Of a DNA stretch of 64,000 nucleotides, positions 10,724-19,753 are shown in pieces. The stretch's first letter is position 1. The number at the start of each line of letters is the position of its first letter. Both the position numbers and the translations under genes were made by a program. The stretch is taken from assembly GCA_002298925.1 (NCBI GenBank), contig DBMM01000041.1:12817-76816 (forward strand). Direction: 5' to 3'. The notes under the pieces were generated by a model. It had not been told where the DNA came from, made no database searches, and was given only the letters and a program-made list of their open reading frames with translations. Origin of the DNA: Geobacter sp. UBA698. GTDB taxonomy: Bacteria > Desulfobacterota > Desulfuromonadia > Geobacterales > Pseudopelobacteraceae.

Positions 10724-12825
10724 ACAGCGATAAGCCTTCCGGCCACATCAGGAAAACCCTGCTGATCGGACTGGTGGCTTTCCTGCTTTCCCTGCTGACC
10801 CTGACCCCGACTTTCTCCCCATTCGAACTCAAAGCATTTGATCTCTGCTCGCGGCTGCTCAATCCGGCAGTTACCTCCGACGACATTGTCATGCTGGTCG
10901 TCGATCAGCCCAGCCTGGAGGCAGTGGCGGCCGAGGGCGTAACCTGGCCATGGCCGCGCCAGATCTATGCACCAGTCATCGAATATCTGTCACAGGCCGA
11001 AGCGGTCTACTTCGATGTACTCTTTACCGAAGCGTCTTCCTACGGCAATGAGGATGACAGTATTCTGGCCGAAGCCATCCGCAAGGCAGGTAATGTGACG
11101 TTACCACTGTTCGTGACCGCCACACGCAAGGGAAGCGCTGCGGCCGATGAACCATTTCTCAAGCGGGTCAGCCTTGCCGGCAGCGTTCCCGGGGTGCCGA
11201 CCTATCCGGCCGTGCTTGCTCCCATACCGGAACTGGCCGGCGCGGCCCGCAATGGCGGGAATGTCATGATCAAACCTGATCAGGACGGGGTCTACCGCCG
11301 TGTCCCCTTGTTGTTTGGGGCTGACGGGCTTCTTTTTCCCAACCTGATCCTTGGTGATCTGCTCAAAAACGGAAAAGTGACGCTGGAAGGTGGACGTATC
11401 TGCCGCTCTGGCCGGCCTCTGCCTCTGCAGGACGAACAACTGCTGCTTCGTTTTTCAACCGCCCGTGAACCGTTCCTGATCATTCCTGTCATCGATCTGA
11501 TCAGAGCCACGTCCGGCGCCGATCCAGCCCCCCGCTTCACACGGGATTTTTTTCGCGGCAAGCGGGTTCTGATCGGCCTGACCGCCGCCGGCCTGTATGA
11601 CTTGAAACCCACGGCGGTTTCATCGTCTTCCTTCGGCACCCTTGTTCACGCCACCACGCTAGAGAACCTGCTCAAGGGCACCAGCTTCAGACCGGTGCCG
11701 TTATTCTGGTCACTGCTGCTAATGCTGCTGCTCTCGCTGGTTGCCGCGCGTTTTGTTCTGACCCACAGCGCGGTGGGAGCCAATCTGGCTTTCTTCGGCA
11801 TTGCCCTTGTGTGTGCGGTCGGTCTGCCGGCGGCACTGTTCGCCTACGGACATTACCTGCGTCTGCTGCCGCCGGTTACTGCCATGACAACAGCTTTTGT
11901 TCTGGCCGCTTCCTATTCCTATGCCACTGAAGGACGTCAACGCCGCTTCGTGCGTCGGGCTTTTTCCCAGTATATGGATGAAACCCTGGTGGCGCATCTG
12001 CTGCAGCACCCGGAACTGATCCGACCTGGCGGGCAGAAAAAGCGCGTTACGGTCTTTTTTGCCGATATTGCCGGGTTTACCACCATTGCCGAGCGTTTTC
12101 CCGTTGACGACACGGCCCGCATGCTGCACGGCGTGCTGAATGCTCTCACCGAGGAAATCATCCGCAATCACGGGGTGATCGACAAATACATCGGCGACTG
12201 TGTCATGGCATTCTGGGGGGCTCCCCTGGAATCGGGTGAAGACGAGGCCAATGCCTGTCGGGCCGCGCTGGCCTGCCTGGATGCACTGGTTGAGGTCAAT
12301 CGCGGTTTCAAGGCCGAAGGCCTGGGGGAGATCAGCCTGCGGATCGGCTTGCATACCGGCGATGCCATTGTTGGCAATCTGGGCAGCGACCGCCTGTTCG
12401 ACTTTACCGTGGTTGGGGATACGGTCAATCTTGCCTCGCGGCTGGAGTCAGCCAACAAGTTTTTCCATACCCGCTGCATGGCCAGCGAGGAGACGATCCA
12501 AGCAGCCGGCGGCGATGAAATTGCAACCAGGGAACTGGGCCTGATTGCCGTCAAGGGCAAGCAGCACCCGGTGCGTATCTTTGAACTGGTCGGATATAGG
12601 GCCAGCATGCCGCCGGAGGAACTGGAGCTGTGTGAACGTTACAACCGGGCAGTACAGCAGTTTCGCGGCAGGCAGTGGCAGGAGGCGGAGATAGAGTTTG
12701 CAGCGATTCAGTCACTGAAGCCGGGGGACGGTCCCTCTCAGTATTACCTAGAATGGTGTCGACGGCTTATTGATAAGCAGCCATTGACAGATGACTGGGA
12801 TGTGATAATAATGTTAGACAAATGA
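10720..12825 (+). CDS. CHASE2-domain adenylate/guanylate cyclase
   Basis: 701 residues. A membrane-bound class III nucleotide cyclase: one membrane helix near residues 10-32, an extracytoplasmic CHASE2 sensor domain (about 40-320), three further helices (about 325-405) and a C-terminal catalytic domain. The catalytic core shows FFADIAGFTT (first metal-binding Asp), GDCVMAFWG and FTVVGDTVNLASR (about 565-580). Whether ATP or GTP is the substrate cannot be settled by eye. ATGA overlaps join it to the YkgJ gene upstream and the SH3 gene downstream, implying a coupled envelope-sensing operon. Confidence 0.9.
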   Translation: MNSDKPSGHIRKTLLIGLVAFLLSLLTLTPTFSPFELKAFDLCSRLLNPAVTSDDIVMLVVDQPSLEAVAAEGVTWPWPRQIYAPVIEYLSQAEAVYFDVLFTEASSYGNEDDSILAEAIRKAGNVTLPLFVTATRKGSAAADEPFLKRVSLAGSVPGVPTYPAVLAPIPELAGAARNGGNVMIKPDQDGVYRRVPLLFGADGLLFPNLILGDLLKNGKVTLEGGRICRSGRPLPLQDEQLLLRFSTAREPFLIIPVIDLIRATSGADPAPRFTRDFFRGKRVLIGLTAAGLYDLKPTAVSSSSFGTLVHATTLENLLKGTSFRPVPLFWSLLLMLLLSLVAARFVLTHSAVGANLAFFGIALVCAVGLPAALFAYGHYLRLLPPVTAMTTAFVLAASYSYATEGRQRRFVRRAFSQYMDETLVAHLLQHPELIRPGGQKKRVTVFFADIAGFTTIAERFPVDDTARMLHGVLNALTEEIIRNHGVIDKYIGDCVMAFWGAPLESGEDEANACRAALACLDALVEVNRGFKAEGLGEISLRIGLHTGDAIVGNLGSDRLFDFTVVGDTVNLASRLESANKFFHTRCMASEETIQAAGGDEIATRELGLIAVKGKQHPVRIFELVGYRASMPPEELELCERYNRAVQQFRGRQWQEAEIEFAAIQSLKPGDGPSQYYLEWCRRLIDKQPLTDDWDVIIMLDK

Positions 12826-13280
12826 AAACTTTTATATTGATTACATATCTGCTTTGTGTTGCTGTCACCTTCGCCCATGCCGAGAATGTCAGGGTCACGG
12901 TCAAGGAAAATACTATCCGCGGAGATTGTCGTTTCTATGCACCGGTTAAGCTCAGGGTGCGTGCCGGAGATATGTTAACAGTCATCGGCAAAAGCGGCGA
13001 CTGGTACCGGGTCAGTTTCAAGGGTGTCAGCGGATGTATCCATCGCGGCGCAGTCGAGAGCCGAACATATGCCGTTACAGGCTCCGGCGGACGACAGGGC
13101 GGCGCATCCCGCGACGAAGTATCGCTGGCAGGCAAGGGGTTCAATCCAGAGGTGGAAAAATCATACCGCAGCAGCAATCCCACCCTGGATTTCTCGGCAG
13201 TGGACAGCCTGGAGAAAATCACGGTCGATGAAGGTCAGTTGCGAAATTTCATCGACAAGGGGGGGCTGAATCTGCCATGA
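12822..13280 (+). CDS. Secreted bacterial SH3-domain protein
   Basis: 152 residues. An N-terminal signal peptide (MKTFILITYLLCVAVTFAHA) is followed by a bacterial SH3-like domain (about residues 22-85) with the GDMLTVIGKSGDWYRV core used for peptidoglycan or protein binding, then a Gly/Ser-rich tail with a conserved-looking C-terminal segment. ATGA overlaps link it to the cyclase before it and the M48 lipoprotein after it. Probably periplasmic; exact role unknown. Confidence 0.78.
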   Translation: MKTFILITYLLCVAVTFAHAENVRVTVKENTIRGDCRFYAPVKLRVRAGDMLTVIGKSGDWYRVSFKGVSGCIHRGAVESRTYAVTGSGGRQGGASRDEVSLAGKGFNPEVEKSYRSSNPTLDFSAVDSLEKITVDEGQLRNFIDKGGLNLP

Positions 13281-14131
13281 AATGCTTATTGCTGACAGCC
13301 GCCCTGTTGCTCCTGCTGACAGGATGCAAGCTTTCCGAGATTACCCCCGATCAGGTCGGCATGATCTCCCGTTCCCTCGAAAATATCGGCAGTGCGGCTC
13401 GTCCCATGTCCGACCAGGAAGAATACTATGTGGGCCGGGCTGTCTCCGCGCGCCTGCTGTCCAGCTATCGCCAGCTGAAAGACCCGGCATTGACCAGCTA
13501 CATCAATCTGGTAGGCCAGTCCGTTGCCCTGCAGTCGGAACGGCCGGTCACCTTTGGCGGCTATCATTTCGCCATTCTCGACAGCCCGGAATTGAATGCC
13601 TTTGCTGCGCCGGGCGGCATGATCTTTGTCACCCGCGGTATGCTGGCGACAATCAAAAGCGAGGATGAACTGGCAGCTGTCCTGGCTCATGAAGTAGGTC
13701 ATGTGGTAAAACGCCACGGTATTGCCGCCATCCAGTCTTCACGCTGGAGTGAGGCGCTGACTGTAATCGGCAGCGACGCCGCCAAAACCTTCGGCGGTTC
13801 TGACGTCGCCAAACTTGCCAAGCTTTTCGACGGCTCCATCGATGACGTCTTCAAGACCCTGGTGGTGAACGGTTACGGCCGCAGCCAGGAAGAGGAGGCC
13901 GACGGTGCGGCCCTGGGGCTGCTTGTACGCGCCGGCTATGATCCTGCTGCGCTGGAAGGCTATCTGCAGCGCCTGGCAGCGGCCGGCAAGAGCTCATCGG
14001 GCGGCATGCTTTCCACTCACCCAGGCACCGACGAGCGCATCCAGCATGTGCGCGAAAAAATGCCGACGGCTTCCGTTAACAAGTCCTTCCAGCAGGCGCG
14101 CACCAGCCGTTTTCTATCTGCCATGAGATGA
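13277..14131 (+). CDS. M48-family metalloprotease, lipoprotein
   Basis: 284 residues. The signal sequence ends in LLLLTGC, a lipobox with Cys17 as the lipidated residue. The peptidase domain carries HEVGH (138-142) and the third-ligand segment EEEADGAAL, as in periplasmic M48 enzymes such as LoiP and BepA. It probably degrades or refolds envelope proteins at the outer membrane. It overlaps the SH3 gene by ATGA and is followed one base later by the interrupted small membrane frame at 14133. Confidence 0.88.
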   Translation: MKCLLLTAALLLLLTGCKLSEITPDQVGMISRSLENIGSAARPMSDQEEYYVGRAVSARLLSSYRQLKDPALTSYINLVGQSVALQSERPVTFGGYHFAILDSPELNAFAAPGGMIFVTRGMLATIKSEDELAAVLAHEVGHVVKRHGIAAIQSSRWSEALTVIGSDAAKTFGGSDVAKLAKLFDGSIDDVFKTLVVNGYGRSQEEEADGAALGLLVRAGYDPAALEGYLQRLAAAGKSSSGGMLSTHPGTDERIQHVREKMPTASVNKSFQQARTSRFLSAMR

Positions 14132-14132
14132 T

Positions 14133-14285
14133 ATGATGATTAAGTTCAAAATCTGCAACACCTGAATCATATTCTGGCTGATCGTGTTATTGGCCGTCAT
14201 TGCTGCCATCACCTGGTCTTTCAATCGCCCCGTAAAAATATCCTCAGATTCCCCGCATAATATTCCTTACCAGATTCGTTCGTGA
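14133..14285 (+). pseudogene. Tiny membrane-protein frame with in-frame TGA (pseudogene or possible CxxU selenoprotein)
   Basis: The frame starts one base after the M48 stop: MMIKFKICNT, then TGA at 14163-14165, then IIFWLIVLLAVIAAITW and a polar tail ending at TGA 14283-14285. The part after the first TGA is a clear membrane helix, so the frame appears to have been coding. Read through, Cys8 and residue 11 would form CxxU. A 7-bp stem (14176-14182 with 14189-14195, two G-U pairs) follows at a distance compatible with a bacterial SECIS. The simpler reading is a nonsense-mutated small protein. An internal GTG at 14184 could start a 33-residue product but has no ribosome site. Confidence 0.4.
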
Positions 14286-14303
14286 TTAACAAAGGAGGCT
14301 GGC

Positions 14304-15308
14304 ATGGGCCCTAATTCCTGGACACCGGCGGACCTGCTGCAGCTTTCAGGTGGCTACTGGAGCGCCTGTGCCCTGCATTCAGCCGTCAAGCTGGACCTGT
14401 TCACGCCGCTAGATGGTCGGGCTTTAACTTCTGCCGAACTGGCCCAAATGATCAATGCGGATGAACGCGCCTTGTCCATGCTGCTGAATGCCATGGCTGC
14501 TCTGGCGCTGGTGGACAAACAGGGTGAACGCTACACCGCCACAGCTTTTGCGGTCGTTTATCTCTGCCGCGATTCCCCCGAATACCTGGGTTATATCATC
14601 ATGCATCACCACCATCTGATGGATGGCTGGACGCACCTTTCCGAGTCAGTCGCCAGCGGTGCGGCGCTCGTCGAACGGGTGTCTCACAGCGATGACGAAC
14701 AGGCCCGTGAAAGTTTTCTGATGGGGATGTTCAACCTGGCCATGCAGCTGGCCCCCAAAATCGTTCCGCAGATCGATCTGGCTGGTCGGTGTCGCCTGCT
14801 CGATCTTGGCGGCGGGCCCGGCACCTATGCCATCCATTTCTGCCAGCACAACCCAGGTCTCACGGCTGCTGTCTATGACCTAGCGACCACCCGCCGTTTT
14901 GCCGAGGCCACCATCGCACGTTTCGGGCTTGGCGACCGGATCACGTTCTATGAAGGGGATTTCCTGGGCAAGGAGATCGAAGGGCGCTTTGACGCTGCCT
15001 GGCTGTCGCACATTCTGCATGGCGAAAGCCCCCAGGGGTGCGCAACCGTATTGAAAAAAGCCATGGCCGCACTAGAACCGGGCGGCTTGATCATGGTTCA
15101 GGAATTCATCCTTGATGACAGCAAAGATGGTCCGCTCTTCCCGGTCCTGTTCTCCCTGAATATGCTGCTGCGAACTCCCGGGGGGCAGGCTTACAGCCAG
15201 TCCGAACTGACTGCGATGCTGACCGCCGCCGGAGCCAGTAACGCCAGGAGGCTGCCTCTGGAACTGCCCAACGGGGCCGGCATTATTATTGGTCAGGCTC
15301 CGGGGTAG
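14304..15308 (+). CDS. SAM-dependent O-methyltransferase-like protein
   Basis: 334 residues. The N-terminal winged-helix dimerisation domain (about 1-95) is followed by a Rossmann methyltransferase domain with SAM motif LLDLGGGPGTYA near residue 170 and a post-motif with HILHGE. This layout matches the plant-type/DmpM O- or C-methyltransferases (acetylserotonin, hydroxyneurosporene and BchU types). The substrate cannot be told from sequence. AAAGGAGG lies upstream of the ATG. A strong bidirectional terminator separates it from convergent htpG. Confidence 0.82.
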   Translation: MGPNSWTPADLLQLSGGYWSACALHSAVKLDLFTPLDGRALTSAELAQMINADERALSMLLNAMAALALVDKQGERYTATAFAVVYLCRDSPEYLGYIIMHHHHLMDGWTHLSESVASGAALVERVSHSDDEQARESFLMGMFNLAMQLAPKIVPQIDLAGRCRLLDLGGGPGTYAIHFCQHNPGLTAAVYDLATTRRFAEATIARFGLGDRITFYEGDFLGKEIEGRFDAAWLSHILHGESPQGCATVLKKAMAALEPGGLIMVQEFILDDSKDGPLFPVLFSLNMLLRTPGGQAYSQSELTAMLTAAGASNARRLPLELPNGAGIIIGQAPG

Positions 15309-15332
15309 CCCCGTTTTTATCACCAAACTCAA

Positions 15333-15365
15333 AAAGGCCCGTGGAAAAACATCCACGGGCCTTTT
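15333..15365. terminator. Bidirectional Rho-independent terminator
   Basis: Thirteen-base arms (15333-15345 and 15352-15364) pair perfectly around a 6-base loop, flanked by A-runs on the left and T-runs on the right. It lies between the ends of the convergent methyltransferase and htpG genes and can serve both. Confidence 0.88.
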
Positions 15366-15388
15366 GTCATATCTGCTGAAAATATAAT

Positions 15389-17326
15389 CTATTTACCGAC
15401 AGCCTTGACCATCAGTTCACTGACCAGACGGGTGAAGCGCAGCGGATCCTTGATTGGTGAACCTTCCGTTAACAGGGCCTGATCGTAGAGCAGTTCGGCA
15501 TAGTCTTTCAGACGGCCGTCATCCTTGTTGCCCTTGAAGAGATCAGCCATGACATGCATGATCGGGTGGGTGGGGTTCAGCTCCAGTACCCGTTTGGATT
15601 CCGGTACCGGCTGGTTCATGGCCTTGAGGATGCGCTCCATGTTGGCATTCATGCCGTACTCATCGGCCACCAGACAACAGGCGCTCTCGGTTAGACGCTT
15701 GGAGAGACGCACGTCCTTGATCCTGTCTTCCAGGCTTCCCTTGACAAGAGAAAGCAGGTCGCCATACTCTTTTTGGGCCTCTTCCTGTTTGGCTTCCTTC
15801 TCTTTTTTCTCTTCCTCGCTGTCCAGATCCAAGTCACCGCGGTCAACCGCCTTAAGTTTCTTTTCCTTGTACTCGGTCAAAGCCTGGACAACCCATTCAT
15901 CCACCGGATCAGTCAGGAACAGCACTTCGTAGTTCTTGGCGCGGAAAACCTCCAGATGGGGCGAGGTTTCCAGTGCGGCCCGATTATCTCCGGTGATGTA
16001 ATAGATTTCCTGCTGGGCCTCGGGCATGCGCTCAACATACTCCTTGAGGCTGACAAAGCTGCCCGCTTCCGTTTTTGTACTCTCGAACAGGACCAGCTCC
16101 TGCAACTTCTCCTTGTTGGCGTAATCGAAGTGCAGACCCTCCTTGATCACCGGTCCGAACTCCTTCCAGAAGCTCACATATTCATCGAACTTCTTCTCCC
16201 TAACATCCGACAATGTCGACAGAATCTTGCTGACAAGATTTTTTTGGATACGCTTGATCTGAACGTCTTCCTGAAGAATCTCTCGGGAAACATTCAGCGG
16301 CAGGTCGCTCGAATCAACGACCCCCTTCACAAACCGGAGATAATCGGGGATCAGTTCTTCGCAATGATCAGTAATGAAAACCCGTTTGACATACAGCTGC
16401 AGCCCCTTCTTGCGATCGGCCATGAACAGGTCGAATGGCTTCTTGGCCGGCAGATAGAGCAGTGCCTTGAATTCGCTGGTGCCTTCGGCCGAGAAATGGA
16501 TGGTGTTGAAGGGATTCTCGAAATCATGGGAGATGTGTTTGTAAAACTCCTGGTATTCCTCCTCGCTGACATCACTCTTGGGGCGGGCCCAGATAGCCTT
16601 CATGGAGTTGAGGGTCTGCTCCTCGGTCGTTTCAATGGTGCCGGCACCTTCAATTTCCTTACCATCAACCCCTTTGGGAACCTCGCTGCGGGTGATGTCC
16701 ATTACCACCGGATATTGGATGTAGTCAGAGTATTTCTTGACGATCGAGCGGATTTTCCACTCATCCAGGTACTCCTTGAACTCATCCTTCAGGTGCAGTG
16801 TAATCTCGGTTCCGCGCTCCTCTTTCGTGAGCTGTTCGACGGTATAGGTGCCGTCGCCGATGGACTCCCAGCGACAGCCTGCACCGGGGCTGCCCGGCTT
16901 ACGGGTTTCCATGGTTACTTTATCCGCCACCATGAACGAGGCATAGAAACCGACACCAAACTGGCCGATCAGTTCCGGATTGTTTGTGGATGCCTTGTCC
17001 TTGAGTGCCTGCATGAAGGCTTTGGTGCCGGAGCGGGCAATGGTGCCGATGTTTTCCTCAACCTCGGCCATGTTCATACCGATACCGTTGTCGCGGATGG
17101 TCAGTGTGCCGGCGGTCTTGTCGGGTATCAGCTTGATCTTCCAGTCGCTGTTCCCTTCAAGGAGCGCTTCATCGGAATGTGACTCGAAACGGATCTTATC
17201 GATTGCGTCGGAAGCATTGGAGATCAGTTCGCGCAGAAAGATGTCGCGGTTGGAATAAAGCGAGTGGATCACGAGGTCGAGGAGTTGCTGTACTTCGGTC
17301 TGAAACTGCTTGGTGGTCTTGGACAT
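15389..17326 (-). CDS. htpG: Molecular chaperone HtpG (Hsp90)
   Basis: 645 residues. ATP-dependent Hsp90 chaperone of the cytoplasm. The N-terminal GHKL ATPase domain shows ELISNASDA, the GIGMN loop and [15 protein letters not shown]. Middle and C-terminal dimerisation domains follow, with no MEEVD tail, as usual in bacteria. AGGAGA lies before the ATG. Upstream, CTTGAAA with an AT-rich box suggests heat-shock control. It converges with the methyltransferase gene across a shared terminator. Confidence 0.97.
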   Translation of the reverse strand: MSKTTKQFQTEVQQLLDLVIHSLYSNRDIFLRELISNASDAIDKIRFESHSDEALLEGNSDWKIKLIPDKTAGTLTIRDNGIGMNMAEVEENIGTIARSGTKAFMQALKDKASTNNPELIGQFGVGFYASFMVADKVTMETRKPGSPGAGCRWESIGDGTYTVEQLTKEERGTEITLHLKDEFKEYLDEWKIRSIVKKYSDYIQYPVVMDITRSEVPKGVDGKEIEGAGTIETTEEQTLNSMKAIWARPKSDVSEEEYQEFYKHISHDFENPFNTIHFSAEGTSEFKALLYLPAKKPFDLFMADRKKGLQLYVKRVFITDHCEELIPDYLRFVKGVVDSSDLPLNVSREILQEDVQIKRIQKNLVSKILSTLSDVREKKFDEYVSFWKEFGPVIKEGLHFDYANKEKLQELVLFESTKTEAGSFVSLKEYVERMPEAQQEIYYITGDNRAALETSPHLEVFRAKNYEVLFLTDPVDEWVVQALTEYKEKKLKAVDRGDLDLDSEEEKKEKEAKQEEAQKEYGDLLSLVKGSLEDRIKDVRLSKRLTESACCLVADEYGMNANMERILKAMNQPVPESKRVLELNPTHPIMHVMADLFKGNKDDGRLKDYAELLYDQALLTEGSPIKDPLRFTRLVSELMVKAVGK

Positions 17327-17372
17327 GCGTATTCATTCTCCTTTTGTTGGCTGGAAATGTTTTAACCACAAG

Positions 17373-17399
17373 ATAATAACCGCAAGCAGCTTTTTCAAG
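17373..17399 (-). promoter_or_regulatory. Candidate heat-shock promoter of htpG
   Basis: On the minus strand CTTGAAA (17399-17393) precedes TATTAT (17378-17373) by 14 bases. The -35 box matches the sigma32 consensus exactly and the spacing suits it, but the -10 box resembles sigma70 more than CCCCATNT. It ends about 46 bases before the htpG start. Confidence 0.4.
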
Positions 17400-17470
17400 G
17401 GGGGTGATACAGAAACATGCTTTTCAGATAGAGTGGTGATGATGGAAATGCAGAAAGGGGGCATTGCTTA

Positions 17471-17508
17471 CCCCGTACTCCTGCTCCGGAATGGACAGGT
17501 GTACGGGG
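17471..17508. repeat. 8-bp inverted repeat with 22-base loop
   Basis: CCCCGTAC at 17471-17478 is exactly complementary to GTACGGGG at 17501-17508, flanked by TA on each side with one bulged G. It sits mid-intergenic with no T-run, so an operator or RNA hairpin is as likely as a terminator. Confidence 0.4.
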
Positions 17509-17768
17509 GTACGGTATCGAGTGCTTTGCAGGTTTCTTGTGTTTCATTCTTCAGGAAAGATGTAGCTGATTTTAATCTTGGATTACAAACATCCAGCTGT
17601 TGTTATAAAAGATGTCTGAATGTCGTGATAACTTGTTGCACATGACTTGTGGAGGAATCTTCTGTATGATGCTTTTCTCTTAACGTTTTTATTCCGCATG
17701 CTCCGTGATAGTGTGCTCTGATTGGCAACCCGATATACCCGATAATAACTGTACGAAAGTGGCCGTAA

Positions 17769-18248
17769 ATGGATAAGACAGAGCTTCTTCAACTCATAAT
17801 CACCAGACTGTCCCATGATTTGGATGTGCTTTCAGGTGCTGCGAGAACCGCCCACGAAGCAGCAACTCATGCGGAAAACATTCCCGATAACAAGTACGAT
17901 ACCCTGGCTTTGGAGGCGTCGTATATCGCCCAGGCCCAGGCCAATCGAGCCAGCGAGATCAGGCAGGCAATCGAGGCGTTCAAACAGCTGCGACCTCTTC
18001 GAGCAAACGGTCAGGTGGTGCGTCTGGGCGCGCTGGTAAACCTTGAAGCAGAAGACGGCTCAACAAGGATGGTCTTTGTTGGCCCCCGTGAAGGAGGGCT
18101 GAAGGTTTCCAGTCCGTATGGCGAGGTGGTGGTGATAACACCTGCCTCGCCTTTAGGAACTGTTTTGATCGGCAAGAGCGTGGGCGATATGGTGGAGACA
18201 GGAGAGGGTGCAGGCCGGATGGAATATGAAATCGTTGCAGTATTCTGA
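17769..18248 (+). CDS. GreA/GreB-like transcription factor
   Basis: 159 residues. An N-terminal helical hairpin (about 1-75) and a C-terminal FKBP-like domain ending in ITPASPLGTVLIGKSVGD are typical of the GreA/GreB family that binds the RNA polymerase secondary channel. The hairpin tip carries DNKYDTLALEASY instead of the classical GreA tip GDLSENAEY, so transcript-cleavage activity cannot be assumed and an inhibitory (Gfh-like) role is possible. Stands alone, divergent from htpG. Confidence 0.75.
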   Translation: MDKTELLQLIITRLSHDLDVLSGAARTAHEAATHAENIPDNKYDTLALEASYIAQAQANRASEIRQAIEAFKQLRPLRANGQVVRLGALVNLEAEDGSTRMVFVGPREGGLKVSSPYGEVVVITPASPLGTVLIGKSVGDMVETGEGAGRMEYEIVAVF

Positions 18249-18302
18249 TCCAGTAATCGTGCGTGAGGGAATCATCCCCGACATGATAGATAATGGACTG
18301 TT

Positions 18303-18983
18303 CTATCTGACCATGGCTGCGACTTCGGCCTGGATGTCGTGGGGAGAAATGTTGGCTCTCTGTAGCAGCCCCCCCCAACTGGCAGCTCCGCTTTTGACTT
18401 CTTGATAGATTTGATTTGGTTTCTTCCTGGCCTTACCAGCAATCAGTGCAATGATAACCAGCTCCTGGTTGCCAGCCCCGGCCTTGCGCAGGGCCTCCAA
18501 CTCCACTTCTCCGTAGAACCGGTAGTGCAGCAACAGTTCATCTACCACTGTTTCGGCAAGGCGGGCGTCGCTGGCATTTGCCTTCAGAGTGGCACTAAAC
18601 CTGTTTCCCGGATGTTTTTCGTGAAGATCGAACTGGGTCGCGGCCTGTGACCACGAATCTTTGGCCTGTCTTTTTTGAAGCAGGAGTTCCGGGGACATGC
18701 CAGTCATGGGCGCCAGCCAATAGGCGATCCACAGGTCGTCGGATGCTGCGCCCCGTTGTTTTTTCATGACGATTGTTTTTTTGTCGATTCCAAAAACAGC
18801 GGCGAAGAACGAATTTTGTGTGGTGGCCAGGAAATAGGGATCGGCAAGAGTGGGGTGCGTTGGATCATAGGAGCGGTCTGTGAAGCAGTGACAGGCAATG
18901 GCAGGGATGGCCTGCGCTGGCAGTGGGAGTAATAACAGCAAAAACAGTATAAAATTTATGTACTTAGGGTTGAAGTGGGCCAT
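18303..18983 (-). CDS. Secreted protein of unknown function
   Basis: 226 residues from the ATG at 18983, supported by AGGAAAG upstream. A longer open frame to 19559 runs antisense through HU and is rejected. The N-terminus is a signal peptide (hydrophobic LFLLLLLPLPAQA), followed by a CHC motif and a mature helical domain with charged repeats, including ELLLHYRFYGEVELEALRKA. It looks like a conserved periplasmic protein, but I recognise no family. It is divergent from the HU gene. Confidence 0.7.
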   Translation of the reverse strand: MAHFNPKYINFILFLLLLLPLPAQAIPAIACHCFTDRSYDPTHPTLADPYFLATTQNSFFAAVFGIDKKTIVMKKQRGAASDDLWIAYWLAPMTGMSPELLLQKRQAKDSWSQAATQFDLHEKHPGNRFSATLKANASDARLAETVVDELLLHYRFYGEVELEALRKAGAGNQELVIIALIAGKARKKPNQIYQEVKSGAASWGGLLQRANISPHDIQAEVAAMVR

Positions 18984-19187
18984 GGTCTTTCCTTTCCTAC
19001 AGATATCATCCCGAGACAACACAGTAGCACTGTTGGCATTAAGATCATTGACATTGGTCAAGAACAGCCGCTTTTGCCGCTCTGTTTCTGTGTCTGGAAT
19101 AAAAAAGATCAGGGGAAAGGCCCCATTTACAATGGACTTTATCAAAAACAGAGTATATAAGGATGGAAAATTCATTTGGGAGGGCTT

Positions 19188-19490
19188 ATGACTAAAACGG
19201 AACTGGTGGCAAAGATTGCTGACGGCGCAGGACTGACCAAGGTTCAGGCAGAAAAGGCACTCAACTGTTTTATCGCAGAAACCACGACGGCACTCAAGGC
19301 CGGTGACAAGATCACCTTGGTCGGCTTTGGGACTTTCAGTGCTGTAACCCGTGCAGCCCGTACCGGTAGAAACCCCCAGACCGGTAAGGCCATCAAGATC
19401 GAAGCCAAGACGAATGGCAAGTTCACTCCGGGGAAGGCGCTCAAGGATCTGAACGCAAAACCAGTCAAGGCAGCGGCCAAGAAGAAGTAA
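19188..19490 (+). CDS. hup: HU-family DNA-binding protein
   Basis: 100 residues from ATG 19188 (GGGAGGG about 5 bases upstream); an in-frame ATG at 19176 has no such support. HU dimers bend and compact DNA. Seen are VGFGTFSAVTRAAR, the GRNPQTGK arm with its Pro tip, and an unusual Lys/Ala tail (AKPVKAAAKKK) beyond the normal ~90-residue HU, a basic extension that may add DNA affinity. A GC-rich hairpin follows the stop. Confidence 0.95.
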   Translation: MTKTELVAKIADGAGLTKVQAEKALNCFIAETTTALKAGDKITLVGFGTFSAVTRAARTGRNPQTGKAIKIEAKTNGKFTPGKALKDLNAKPVKAAAKKK

Positions 19491-19494
19491 GACT

Positions 19495-19524
19495 GAGCGG
19501 GGGCCCGGCCAGGGTTCCCCGCTC
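19495..19524 (+). terminator. Probable terminator of the HU gene
   Basis: Arms GAGCGGGG (19495-19502) and CCCCGCTC (19517-19524) pair perfectly, with further pairing of GCCC and GGGT inside. The following TGTCTCC is only weakly T-rich. Confidence 0.5.
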
Positions 19525-19660
19525 TGTCTCCAAACCGGGAAGATCTTTAGCTTGATCAAAACCCGGCCCCGTGTTATAAAATATTGATTTTAAACGTGGC
19601 ATCCCAGAATACCAGCCATTGATGCACCTTCCCTCATAATAATTCATTTAAACCATGTTC

Positions 19661-19737
19661 GCGCTCTTAGCTCAGCTGGATAGAGCAACGGCCTTCTAAG
19701 CCGTAGGCCGCAGGTTCGAATCCTGCAGGGCGCGCCA
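19661..19737 (+). tRNA. tRNA-Arg (anticodon TCT)
   Basis: A complete cloverleaf is seen. The acceptor GCGCTCT pairs with AGGGCGC (one G-T). The D arm holds AGCTGGATA. The anticodon stem ACGGC/GCCGT encloses loop CTTCTAA with anticodon TCT at 19695-19697, reading AGA. The T arm is GCAGG-TTCGAAT-CCTGC. The 3' CCA is encoded at 19735-19737. It is a single tRNA followed by its own terminator. Confidence 0.96.
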
Positions 19738-19753
19738 GAAAAAAACATCGAAT

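Larger units (their letters stand above)
17327..17768. other. 442-base intergenic region between divergent htpG and the Gre-like gene
   Basis: Apart from the htpG promoter candidate and the inverted repeat at 17471-17508, nothing convincing is seen. A 111-codon plus frame starting inside htpG has no family features and is Cys-rich at random. No tRNA or recognisable structured RNA is apparent. Confidence 0.5.

Noticed and set aside
15773..17182. 469-codon open frame on the plus strand inside htpG
   Set aside because: Antisense to an unmistakable Hsp90 gene; no family motifs and explained by codon bias.
17310..17645. 111-codon plus frame spanning the htpG start
   Set aside because: No ribosome site, no domain, overlaps htpG, composition looks random.
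18984..19559. N-terminal extension of the minus-strand secreted protein
   Set aside because: It would run antisense through HU; the ATG at 18983 has a ribosome site and a signal peptide.
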